64,000 nt of DNA from positions 587,838-651,837 of the forward strand of contig NZ_SKCG01000003.1 of NCBI RefSeq assembly GCF_005434915.1. The letters run 5' to 3'. Below, one piece after another: positions 48,214 to 56,047 of this stretch (the stretch's first letter is position 1; every line of letters starts with the position of its first letter). The notes below the pieces were generated by a model, which did no database searches, was not told the origin of the DNA, and saw only the letters and a program-made list of their open reading frames with translations. The DNA comes from Aurantiacibacter suaedae. GTDB taxonomy: Bacteria > Pseudomonadota > Alphaproteobacteria > Sphingomonadales > Sphingomonadaceae. Both the position numbers and the translations under genes were made by a program.

Positions 48214-49293
48214 ATGGCACAGACGGGCAAGCAGGAACGCGGCCTCATGGAGATCACCGACGTTGCCGAGGGCATTCGCTGGCAGGCCGAACACGCCACG
48301 CGGGCGGGCGCGCCGATCACCGGCAAGATCATTCTGGCAACGCTCGCGATTGCCGAGGCTGGCGACACCGCGACCGGGCGACGCATGGCGGCCTGGCAGG
48401 GCGCGGTGCTGGAAGATGCGATGCCGCTGCGGATCGCGGGTGCGCTGCATTTCCTTCACCTCACAGGTGAAGAGCCGCGTCTTGCGCCGATCTATGCCGG
48501 GCTGGTGAGCGATCAGGGGCAGATCGACGCCATCGTGCTGGAAGCCGCGCGCAAGTTCGACACTGTGTTGCTGCCGTGGCTCGACGGCCCCCCGCAGACC
48601 AATGAGGCGGGGCGTTCGGCTTCGGTGATGGGCGCGCTCTTGTGGCTGGCGCAAAAATTCGGGCCGAAGTTCCAGTTGATCGAAATCGGCGCCAGCGCGG
48701 GCATCAACACCATGATGGCGCGCTATCGCTATGATCTGGGCGGCACCAAGGCGGGGCCGAGCCTTTCGAGCATGAAGATAACGCCCGAATGGCGCGGCGA
48801 TGCGCCGCCTGCGGGCGAGGTGGAGATTATCGATGTGGCGGGCTGCGACCTTGCGCCGATCGACCTCACCGACGAGGCGCAGGCGCTGCGGCTGAAGAGC
48901 TACATCTGGGCCGACGCGACAGAACGCATGAAGCGGATGGAGGCCGCCATCGCCATGGCTACACGTGCCGCGCCCGATCTGGTGCAGATGGATGCGGCCG
49001 AATTCGTGGTGCAAAAATTGGCGGAACCGCAGGAGGCGGGCGTGACCCGCGTGTTGTTCCACACGGTGATGTGGCAATATCTGCCTGAGGCTTCGCGTGC
49101 CAAGATTACCGAGGCGATGGAAGAGGCGTGGGCGGCTGCTTCGAAGGAACGCCCGCTGGCGTGGATCGCGGTCGAGACCAACCGGGCGACCTTTCGCCAT
49201 GAATTGAAACTGCGTTACTGGCCCGGCGGAGACGAGACGGTGCAACTGGCCGAAGCGCACCCGCACGGCGCATGGGTCGAGTGGCAGGGCTGA
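48214..49293 (+). CDS. DUF2332 family protein
   Basis: 359 residues of the DUF2332 family, of unknown function. [20 protein letters not shown] and [16 protein letters not shown] resemble motifs in SAM-dependent methyltransferase-like folds, but this is by eye. No signal peptide or membrane segment. Start chosen at ATG 48214; ATG 48247 has a better-spaced AGGAA and cannot be excluded. It diverges from hisG across 44 bases. Confidence 0.78.
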   Translation: MAQTGKQERGLMEITDVAEGIRWQAEHATRAGAPITGKIILATLAIAEAGDTATGRRMAAWQGAVLEDAMPLRIAGALHFLHLTGEEPRLAPIYAGLVSDQGQIDAIVLEAARKFDTVLLPWLDGPPQTNEAGRSASVMGALLWLAQKFGPKFQLIEIGASAGINTMMARYRYDLGGTKAGPSLSSMKITPEWRGDAPPAGEVEIIDVAGCDLAPIDLTDEAQALRLKSYIWADATERMKRMEAAIAMATRAAPDLVQMDAAEFVVQKLAEPQEAGVTRVLFHTVMWQYLPEASRAKITEAMEEAWAAASKERPLAWIAVETNRATFRHELKLRYWPGGDETVQLAEAHPHGAWVEWQG

Positions 49294-49310
49294 GCGATCG
49301 ATTGCCGTAC

Positions 49311-49376
49311 CCCCAACCCCTCCCCGAGAGGAGGGGTTGGGGAGTAAAAAGCCCTTACCCGTGGGGAAGGGTTGGG
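49311..49376. repeat. Palindromic repeat between DUF2332 and FKBP genes
   Basis: A perfect 13-bp stem (49311-49323 with 49330-49342, loop CCGAGA) followed by a second inverted element with CCCTTACCC/GGAAGGGTTGGG. It lies between two converging genes. It may terminate transcription or be a dispersed repeat. Confidence 0.65.
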
Positions 49377-49397
49377 ATGGTGGTTTTTGAGCTAAGC

Positions 49398-49880
49398 TCA
49401 GTCCTCGATCTCCAGCAGCTCGATCTCGAACCACAGCGTCGAGGCGGGCAGGATAGGCCCCGCACCGCGCGCGCCGTAGCCCATCTCGGCCGGCACCAGA
49501 ATCTCGGCGGTGTCGCCCACGCCCATGTAGGGAATCGCGATCTGCCAGGCCTTCACCAGCCGCCCCAGCGGGAAAGTCGCCGGATCGCGGCCACGGCTCG
49601 AATCGAAGGTCGTGCCGTCGGTCAGCTTGCCAGTGTAGTGCACCGTCACCGTGTCCTGCACGGTCGGCGCGGGGCCGGTGCCGTCACCGGCGGTGCGGCG
49701 GAACTTCACGCCGCCGTCGAGCGTGTACCAGCCCTCGGCCTGCGTCGCTTCGGCGAGCGCGGCCTGCTGTTCGTTAAGCCAGGCGGAGGATTGGCCTTTG
49801 TTCACGGGGGTCTCCTGAGAATGTGCGGGAATGGCGAAAAGAGCCGCAGCAACAGCGGCGCAAAGAGCGATGCGGGTCAT
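49398..49880 (-). CDS. FKBP-type peptidyl-prolyl isomerase, exported
   Basis: 160 residues with a signal peptide through AIPAHSQ (about residue 22). The FKBP domain covers about 55-157: TVTVHYTGKLTDGTTFDSS, then YMGVGDTAEILVPAEMGYGA and ASTLWFEIELLEIED. Most aromatic active-site positions are present. It probably helps folding of periplasmic or outer-membrane proteins. Confidence 0.93.
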   Translation of the reverse strand: MTRIALCAAVAAALFAIPAHSQETPVNKGQSSAWLNEQQAALAEATQAEGWYTLDGGVKFRRTAGDGTGPAPTVQDTVTVHYTGKLTDGTTFDSSRGRDPATFPLGRLVKAWQIAIPYMGVGDTAEILVPAEMGYGARGAGPILPASTLWFEIELLEIED

Positions 49881-49908
49881 GGGTCTGTGCCTTAGCGGTG
49901 GTTTATGC

Positions 49909-50820
49909 TCAGGGATAGCTCACGGTTTTGGGCTTGTCGGGGAGGGGGATGAACTCTTCCTCGTCGCCCGGAACCTTGGGGAAGCGGCCTTCGCGCCAGT
50001 CTTCCTTGGCCTGATTGATCCGCTCGCGGTCGGAGCTGACGAAGTTCCAGAACACGTGGCGCTTTGTGGCAAAGGCCTCGCCGCCCATCAGCATCACCGT
50101 GCCGCCGGTGTCCGAGGCGAGCGTCATCGCCGCGCCGGGCTTCAGCAGCGTCAGTTCGTAGAGCCCGAGCGGTTGGCCGTCGATGGTGGCGGCGCCGCCC
50201 ACCAACATCAGCGCGCGCTCGTCAGCCTCGGCATCGATGGGGATGGAGCCGCCACCGCCGAGCACGATCTCGGCATTGATCGTCTCGGCATAGGTGGTGA
50301 CGGGCGCGGTGCGGCCCCATAAACTGCCCATGATCACGCGCGCCTTCACGCAGGTATCTTCGATCATCGGCAGATCGCTCACGGCTTCGAAGGCCGGGTC
50401 GATCTCTTCCTGCGCCTCGGGCAGGGCGAGCCACGTCTGCATCCCGTAAATCCCCGCACCCTTCTGCCGTTCGTCCTGCGGCGAACGCTCGGAATGGACG
50501 ATTCCTCGTCCAGCGGTCATCAGGTTGACCGTGCCGGGGCGGATCGTGCTGAACGTGCCGAGACTGTCGCGATGCTCGATTGCGCCTGAAAAATTACCGG
50601 GGGCATGATCGCCGCCGATCAGCCAGGTCACAGTGGCCAGGTTGATATGCGGGTGCGGGCGCACGTCCATCCCATCACCGACATCGAGCCGGGCGGGGCC
50701 GAGCTGGTCGATGAACACGAAGGGCCCAACCATCCGGCACTGCGGGCTGGGCACCGCCCGGCGCACGGTAAAGCCGCCAAGATCGTGGCTGACGGGGGTG
50801 ACGGTCTGGATAATGCTCAT
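49909..50820 (-). CDS. Pirin family protein
   Basis: 303 residues from ATG 50820. A bicupin fold with the metal-binding HPH pair in DVRPHPHINLATVTW, plus RGIVHSERS. Bacterial pirins include quercetinase-like and regulatory proteins. Start chosen from the conserved beginning; the longer frame to 50916 is unsupported. It follows the aldo/keto reductase gene by four bases. Confidence 0.88.
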   Translation of the reverse strand: MSIIQTVTPVSHDLGGFTVRRAVPSPQCRMVGPFVFIDQLGPARLDVGDGMDVRPHPHINLATVTWLIGGDHAPGNFSGAIEHRDSLGTFSTIRPGTVNLMTAGRGIVHSERSPQDERQKGAGIYGMQTWLALPEAQEEIDPAFEAVSDLPMIEDTCVKARVIMGSLWGRTAPVTTYAETINAEIVLGGGGSIPIDAEADERALMLVGGAATIDGQPLGLYELTLLKPGAAMTLASDTGGTVMLMGGEAFATKRHVFWNFVSSDRERINQAKEDWREGRFPKVPGDEEEFIPLPDKPKTVSYP

Positions 50821-50824
50821 AGGG

Positions 50825-51781
50825 TTACTCGCCGGAAATGCTGGTGGCAGAGCCGAAAATACGTGCCAGCCGCTCGCTGGTTTCTGCTGGGAGCGGCGGA
50901 GCGAGAATAGAGGCAAGGTTCTCTTCCAGATGTGCCTCCTTGCCGGTGCCCGTCAGCACGACATGCGCACCGGGCTCATACCGGCAGAAGCGATAGGCGG
51001 CCTCCACCTGCGATTTGATTGCAGGATGCGCGGCGAGAAAGCCGAGCGGATCGGCCGGATCGACCGATGCGGGATCGACTTCGCCCAGTTCAATCAATTG
51101 TGCCACCGCTTCGGCCGCGTTTTCGGCACTATTAAGCGCGCGGCGGACGGCAAACATGACCAGCGTGCCGACATCGTGCTCGATCGCAAGCGGGAACACC
51201 GTGTTGCGCGCGCAGGGATTGATGAGATTGAATCCCACCATCGCCACGTCGAAGTGGCCGGTGGGCAGCGCCTGTTGCAATGTTTCGTGGCGCAAGTCCT
51301 CGCGGAAGGCCTCGGTTATGCCGATGAAGCGGATCTTCCCGAGGTCGCGCTGGCGATGCATTTCGGGCAGCAACTCGTTGTAAACATGGTCAAGTTGAAA
51401 AGGTGCAACCCCGTGAAGATGCCATAGATCGACATAGTCGGTGCCCAGCGTGCGCAAACTGGTTTCGAGGTTGGCGACGAAGTCGGCCACGGGGAGCGGA
51501 TCGGGGTTGCGGTTCGACAGATCGGTGCCGGCCCAGCTTTTGGTCGAGATGAACAGCTTGCTGCGATCATGCCCGCGAATGCCGAGGCCCACTGCTTCTT
51601 CCGTGCCGTAAGACCTTGCCGTATCTAGAAAATTCACCCCGAGGTCGAGCGCCTTGGCAACGATCCGGCTCGCCTCGGCACTCGAAGCGCCGCCCGCCAT
51701 GCCGAGCCGAGAATGCCCCCCGCAGCCGAGCCCCGCCACGCCGACCATGGCTTCGGTGCGACCCAGGCGGACATAATCCAT
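50825..51781 (-). CDS. Aldo/keto reductase
   Basis: 318-residue NADPH-dependent oxidoreductase of the AKR fold. Catalytic tetrad by eye: Asp and Tyr in NFLDTARSYGTEEAV, Lys in LFISTKSW and His in LWHLHG. No signal peptide. Substrate unknown. It is the middle gene of a GST, aldo/keto reductase, pirin row on the minus strand. Confidence 0.9.
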   Translation of the reverse strand: MDYVRLGRTEAMVGVAGLGCGGHSRLGMAGGASSAEASRIVAKALDLGVNFLDTARSYGTEEAVGLGIRGHDRSKLFISTKSWAGTDLSNRNPDPLPVADFVANLETSLRTLGTDYVDLWHLHGVAPFQLDHVYNELLPEMHRQRDLGKIRFIGITEAFREDLRHETLQQALPTGHFDVAMVGFNLINPCARNTVFPLAIEHDVGTLVMFAVRRALNSAENAAEAVAQLIELGEVDPASVDPADPLGFLAAHPAIKSQVEAAYRFCRYEPGAHVVLTGTGKEAHLEENLASILAPPLPAETSERLARIFGSATSISGE

Positions 51782-51796
51782 TGGAAAATCGGGCTC

Positions 51797-52504
51797 CTAC
51801 TGTTCGTCGAGTTCTTCGTAATGGCGGAAGATGCCATCCTCGTTGAAATCCATCCGCTGCTCGCTGGCGAGATAGGCGGTCAGGCCTTCGATATCGGGCA
51901 CGGCGGCCTGCAGCGCCTCAAGGTTGGCCCAGGTGCCCTGCATCTGCGCCATGTAATTGGGAAAGGCGTAGTCGAGCCCCTCCATCAGCTGGAACAGGCT
52001 GGTGTCGACATGGCTCCACTGCTCGCCAAGCATGAACGGCCCGCCATTGGCGGCAAGAGCATTATCGAAGTGGATCAGATACTTGGGCAAGCGGTTGGCA
52101 CGAAGGTCGGCGGCCTTTTCGTAGGCCGCATCCATCTGGTCGGCATAGTAGAGGCTGGGTGCGATCGGGTGATGGGTGCCGTGGATTTCCTCGACCAGAT
52201 CAGCGATATCCATCTGCAACTGCATCAGCTTGAGATCGGTGGCGAGGTCGCCCGAGCCGAGCCCCTCCTTGTCTGAAAGATAGAGCAGGATCAGCGCGGT
52301 CTGCCCGATCACCACCTCGTCATCGACCAGATAGGGCGGGGCGAAAGGGCGGATGCCCTCACGCGCGTGCAGGTCTTCCACCAAAGCATCGGCGCCATCG
52401 GTGCGCGCCATGTCCTCGTATTCGAGTTCGGCGGCTTCCATAAACAGGCGCACGAATTCGCCGCGTCCGGGAACGCTCGGCCAGTAGAACAGCTGATAAC
52501 TCAT
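51797..52504 (-). CDS. Glutathione S-transferase family protein
   Basis: 235 residues from ATG 52504. The N-terminal thioredoxin-like domain begins SYQLFYWPSVPGRGEFVRLF, with the usual Tyr and the cis-Pro region in RPFAPPYLVDDEVVIGQTA; the helical C-terminal domain follows. Start separated from the bolA stop by four bases. It resembles the sigma/mu-like class; substrate unknown. Confidence 0.88.
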   Translation of the reverse strand: MSYQLFYWPSVPGRGEFVRLFMEAAELEYEDMARTDGADALVEDLHAREGIRPFAPPYLVDDEVVIGQTALILLYLSDKEGLGSGDLATDLKLMQLQMDIADLVEEIHGTHHPIAPSLYYADQMDAAYEKAADLRANRLPKYLIHFDNALAANGGPFMLGEQWSHVDTSLFQLMEGLDYAFPNYMAQMQGTWANLEALQAAVPDIEGLTAYLASEQRMDFNEDGIFRHYEELDEQ

Positions 52505-52508
52505 GCGG

Positions 52509-52781
52509 TTACTCTCCCGGTGCCGAGGCCTTGATCGCAAGCGCGTGAACCCGCTCGCCAGGAATGTCGCCCAGCGCTTGGTTGACCATGCGCTGACGCA
52601 TCACGCGGCTGACGCCGGCAAATTTCGGGCTCTCGATGATGACGGCAAAGTGCGACTCGCCGCTGCCATCGTCGCCGGAATGGCCCGAATGGAGGGCGCT
52701 TTCGTTGATCACCTCCAGCCGGGTGGGTTCCAGGGCCTCCGTCAGGAGGGTCTCGATCGTGGATTGCATAGTTTCGGCCAT
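52509..52781 (-). CDS. bolA: BolA family protein
   Basis: 90-residue BolA/IbaG protein. The conserved NESALHSGHSGDDGSGESHF contains the His used for [2Fe-2S] or regulator binding with monothiol glutaredoxins, and RMVNQALGDIPGERVHALAI closes the domain. Start at ATG 52781; the Met four residues later is an alternative. It is the first gene of the bolA-GST-aldo/keto reductase-pirin row. Confidence 0.92.
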   Translation of the reverse strand: MAETMQSTIETLLTEALEPTRLEVINESALHSGHSGDDGSGESHFAVIIESPKFAGVSRVMRQRMVNQALGDIPGERVHALAIKASAPGE

Positions 52782-52836
52782 GTCCGCCCATGTAGGGGGC
52801 TTTCCTTTGCGCGCCTAGGCCCCCATCATAAGGCGA

Positions 52837-53457
52837 ATGCGGCAAGACAAGTCTCGACAAGGCAAGTTTCACGGAAGATACGAAGACAGCGCGCGGACCT
52901 GCGAGAGGCCCGGATGCGACGAACCGGGCGAATTTCGCGCTCCGGGCGATCGCGGGCACGGGTTCGACGGGCCGGGCGAATATCGCTGGTTCTGTCTTGA
53001 GCACGTGCGCGAGTTCAACGCCGGTTATGACTGGTTCGACGGCATGAGCGCCGACGAAATTTTCGACGCGCAGTCACCCGCTGCCGGCTGGCGGCGCGAA
53101 AGCCCGAGTTTTGGCGGCGCGGCAAATTTCAGCAAACCTCGATGGGCCGATTTCGACGACCCGCTCGACGCCATTGGCGCGCGCGCCGAGGGCATTCGCA
53201 ATGCCGCGCGAGCCCGCGGCGAGCGGGCGCAGGCCGAGGCGGCGCGGGCGGTGCGCTTCTCGGCACGCGAGCGCGAGGCCTTGCAGGTGATGGGGCTGAC
53301 GCAGGAGGCGGACAAACCGCAGCTTCGCCGCCGTTATTCCGAACTGGTGCGCCGCTATCACCCAGACCGCAACGGCGGCGACCGCAGCCATGAGAACCGC
53401 CTTCAGCGTGTGGTGGAGGCCTATCAGGTGTTACGCCGCGCTCACGCCTTTTCGTGA
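52837..53457 (+). CDS. DnaJ domain protein, C-terminal J domain
   Basis: 206 residues. The J domain is at the C-terminus, with HPD at 175-177 (RRYHPDRNGGDRSHE), so it can stimulate an Hsp70. The N-terminal half is unlike classical DnaJ and has Cys and His pairs (TCERPGCDEPGEFR, WFCLEHVREF) that could bind zinc. The family is conserved next to bolA and cobS in alphaproteobacteria. Confidence 0.87.
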   Translation: MRQDKSRQGKFHGRYEDSARTCERPGCDEPGEFRAPGDRGHGFDGPGEYRWFCLEHVREFNAGYDWFDGMSADEIFDAQSPAAGWRRESPSFGGAANFSKPRWADFDDPLDAIGARAEGIRNAARARGERAQAEAARAVRFSAREREALQVMGLTQEADKPQLRRRYSELVRRYHPDRNGGDRSHENRLQRVVEAYQVLRRAHAFS

Positions 53458-53461
53458 GCTA

Positions 53462-54067
53462 TCAGGCGGGTATCGCGCCCATGCTGGCGGCATAGGCCGG
53501 GCGTTCGCGCAGCCTTGCTGCATAGGCTTCGAGGTTCTCCCCAGCCGGGATCGAACCGAACCGCAGCCCCCAGTCGACCTGGCTGCCGACATAGACATCC
53601 GCCATGGTAAACCGCGCGCCGCAGACATAGTGGCGCTCGGCAAACCAGCCATCGAGCATGGCGGCGGCGCGTTCAAAGCTACCATAACCAATGGTCATTT
53701 CACCGCGTTCACCCTCGGGCACCCAGCCGGCTGCCTTGTTCGACACCGCCGCTTCCACCGGCCCAGCGGCAAAGAACATCATGCGGAAATAGTCGGCCTT
53801 TTCGGCATCGCTCGGCAATAGGGCAGGGGCCGCCGTTTCAGCGAGATAGTGGCAGATCGCAGCACATTCGCTCACCGCGTAGTCTGCCCCGGCGGTGTGG
53901 TGGATCAGCGCGGGAACCTTGCCAAGGGGGTTGGCTGCAAACAGTTCCGCCGGTTTGTTATCCCATTCCACCGGGAAGATGGCATAATCCGCGCCAGCCT
54001 CCTCAAGCGCCCACTTGCCGATCAGCGCGCGGCTCATCGGATTGAAGAGCAGGGTGAAATCGGCCAT
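53462..54067 (-). CDS. Glutathione S-transferase family protein
   Basis: 201 residues. An N-terminal thioredoxin-like domain (MADFTLLFNPMSRALIGKWA, then NPLGKVPALIHHT) precedes the helical domain; family-typical segments include FTMADVYVGSQVDWGLRF. Active-site Ser in FNPMSRALIG. It diverges from an HxlR-family regulator across 133 bases, an arrangement that suggests regulation by it. Confidence 0.88.
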   Translation of the reverse strand: MADFTLLFNPMSRALIGKWALEEAGADYAIFPVEWDNKPAELFAANPLGKVPALIHHTAGADYAVSECAAICHYLAETAAPALLPSDAEKADYFRMMFFAAGPVEAAVSNKAAGWVPEGERGEMTIGYGSFERAAAMLDGWFAERHYVCGARFTMADVYVGSQVDWGLRFGSIPAGENLEAYAARLRERPAYAASMGAIPA

Positions 54068-54093
54068 GTGAATGCTCCTCTGACGGGCGTGAA

Positions 54094-54122
54094 CAAATAA
54101 AGAACATAGGTGCTCCGGTCAA
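54094..54122 (-). promoter_or_regulatory. Sigma-70-type promoter of the GST gene
   Basis: On the minus strand TTGACC (-35) and TATTTG (-10) are separated by 17 bases, ending 26 bases before the GST start. The spacing is ideal. Confidence 0.6.
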
Positions 54123-54173
54123 GCCGGATTGGCGGGCACGATCTTTCCTGCCTGGCGCGTCGCTTACGTTCTG

Positions 54174-54189
54174 GTAACCTTCGGGTTAC
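54174..54189. promoter_or_regulatory. Inverted repeat at the HxlR gene, possible operator
   Basis: GTAACC TTCG GGTTAC, a perfect 6-bp inverted repeat ending 11 bases before the HxlR ATG. CTTACG (54163-54168) and TTACAT (54186-54191) are 17 bases apart and could be a weak -35/-10 pair, so the repeat would overlap the promoter and could mediate autorepression. Confidence 0.45.
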
Positions 54190-54200
54190 ATAAACCAACC

Positions 54201-54905
54201 ATGGCGTTGAGAAAGCTGAGCAACGAGCCCGAACAGGTGCATGGCCGATGGTACGGCGATGGCTGCGGCATGGCTATGGCCCTGGAAGTGCTGGGAGAGC
54301 GCTGGTCGCTCCCGATCGTTCGCGAGCTGCTGCTCGGGCCGCGGCGATTTTCCGAATTGCGCGCCGATCTGCCCGGTATTTCCGCAAGGGTTCTGACCGA
54401 ACGGCTTAACGGCCTTGCAGAAACGGGCCTGTTGCAAAAAGTAACCCTGCCTTCGACGGTGGGGGTTGAGGCTTACGAACTTACGCAGTGGGGCCAGCAG
54501 GCCGAGCCGATCATCCGCGAAATGGCGCTCTGGGCCATGCGCTCCGACCTGCATGACGAGACCCTGCCGATCAGCGCTTCAGCCTTCGCACTGACCCTGC
54601 CGATGACGTTCGATCCTTCTCGCGGCGCTGATTCGCGCGGGTCTACGCTGGGGCTGGAGATTGGCCAGCACCGCTTTATCGCCTGGGTCACCGGTGCGAC
54701 CGTGATCGTGCGACGCGGCGATACCTCGACGCAGGATGTAATCGTGCGCGCAGAAAGCGGCAATGCGATGTTCGCCCTGTTCTATGCCCGGATGCCGTTT
54801 GTCGCCTGGGCGGCCGCTGGTGAAGACAGGGCGATTATGGGCAAGGCGGAGGATCTCTCGCGCCTCATCGCGGCGCTTAGCTGGCCGGAGAAGGCAGCCG
54901 CCTGA
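54201..54905 (+). CDS. HxlR-family transcriptional regulator
   Basis: 234 residues. The HxlR winged-helix domain spans about residues 20-105: [33 protein letters not shown] and [19 protein letters not shown]-terminal extension of about 120 residues may form a ligand or dimer domain. The start at ATG 54201 follows the inverted repeat; the frame upstream lacks family sequence. It diverges from a GST gene and may regulate it. Many HxlR proteins respond to electrophiles, but the inducer is unknown. Confidence 0.88.
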   Translation: MALRKLSNEPEQVHGRWYGDGCGMAMALEVLGERWSLPIVRELLLGPRRFSELRADLPGISARVLTERLNGLAETGLLQKVTLPSTVGVEAYELTQWGQQAEPIIREMALWAMRSDLHDETLPISASAFALTLPMTFDPSRGADSRGSTLGLEIGQHRFIAWVTGATVIVRRGDTSTQDVIVRAESGNAMFALFYARMPFVAWAAAGEDRAIMGKAEDLSRLIAALSWPEKAAA

Positions 54906-54966
54906 CACCGTGCGCTGCAATAGCGTGTTGCGGCGGCCATGCCGCGCCGCTAGGCATCCTCGCGAG

Positions 54967-55950
54967 ATGACCGAACTTACCAAGACTCACGAAACCGACG
55001 GCACCGTGATGGCCGCTCCCGATATCGAACTCGACGTGCGGGAGACCTTTGGGATCGATGTGGATATGAAAGTCCCGGCCTTTTCCAAGGCGGACGAGCG
55101 CGTGCCCGATACCGATCCGAACTATGTATTCGAGCCGGATACCACACTGGCGATTCTTGCGGGCTTTGCGCATAACCGCCGCGTGATGGTGCAGGGCTAT
55201 CACGGCACGGGCAAGTCGACCCATATTGAGCAGGTCGCTGCCCGCCTCAACTGGCCGTGTATCCGCATCAACCTCGATGCGCATATCAGCCGTATCGACC
55301 TTGTCGGGCGCGATGCCATCGTGCTGCGCGACGGCTTGCAGGTGACCGAATTCCGCGAGGGCCTGCTGCCCTGGGCGCTGCAACACCCGGTTGCCTTGGT
55401 GTTCGACGAATATGACGCGGGCCGGCCCGACGTGATGTTCGTGATCCAGCGCGTGCTGGAGCAGGCAGGCAAGCTGACCCTGCTTGACCAGAACCGCGTG
55501 ATCCGGCCCGATCCCAACTTCCGCCTGTTCGCCACGGCCAACACCGTGGGCTTGGGCGACACCAGCGGGCTCTATCACGGCACGCAGGCGATCAATCAGG
55601 GCCAGATGGACCGCTGGAATATCGTCGTCGGCCTCAACTATCTGCCCGCCGACACTGAGCGCAAGATCGTTGGCGCCAAGACCAAGCTCGACGATGCGAT
55701 GGTGGCGAACATGATACGCGTGGCTGATCTGTCGCGCCAAGGGTTTATCAACGGCGACATCTCGACCGTGATGAGCCCGCGTACCGTCATCACCTGGGCC
55801 GAAAACACCGAGATTTTCGGCAATGTCGGGCTCGCGTTCCGGCTCTCGTTCCTGAACAAGTGCGACGAGGCCGAACGGATGCTGGTGGCCGAGTATTATC
55901 AGCGCGTGTTCGGCGAGGACTTGCCCGAGAGTGCGGTCCGTCAGGGTTGA
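54967..55950 (+). CDS. cobS: Cobaltochelatase CobS-type AAA+ ATPase
   Basis: 327 residues from ATG 54967. The AAA+ core has Walker [10 protein letters not shown] at about 77-85 and Walker [11 protein letters not shown] near 155. The N-terminus before it is the characteristic CobS start. CobS works with CobT and CobN to insert cobalt into the corrin ring, but CobT is not the next gene and no other cobalamin gene is nearby. The upstream frame to 54763 is unlikely to be coding. Confidence 0.87.
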   Translation: MTELTKTHETDGTVMAAPDIELDVRETFGIDVDMKVPAFSKADERVPDTDPNYVFEPDTTLAILAGFAHNRRVMVQGYHGTGKSTHIEQVAARLNWPCIRINLDAHISRIDLVGRDAIVLRDGLQVTEFREGLLPWALQHPVALVFDEYDAGRPDVMFVIQRVLEQAGKLTLLDQNRVIRPDPNFRLFATANTVGLGDTSGLYHGTQAINQGQMDRWNIVVGLNYLPADTERKIVGAKTKLDDAMVANMIRVADLSRQGFINGDISTVMSPRTVITWAENTEIFGNVGLAFRLSFLNKCDEAERMLVAEYYQRVFGEDLPESAVRQG

Positions 55951-56047
55951 TCGGCTCGGGCCGTCTACGGAGCAGGGCAGTTCAGCCTTGCTTCAGACGG
56001 CGCGCGCCAATAGTGTGTTGCTGTGACAATACACTGGCATAATCCCG

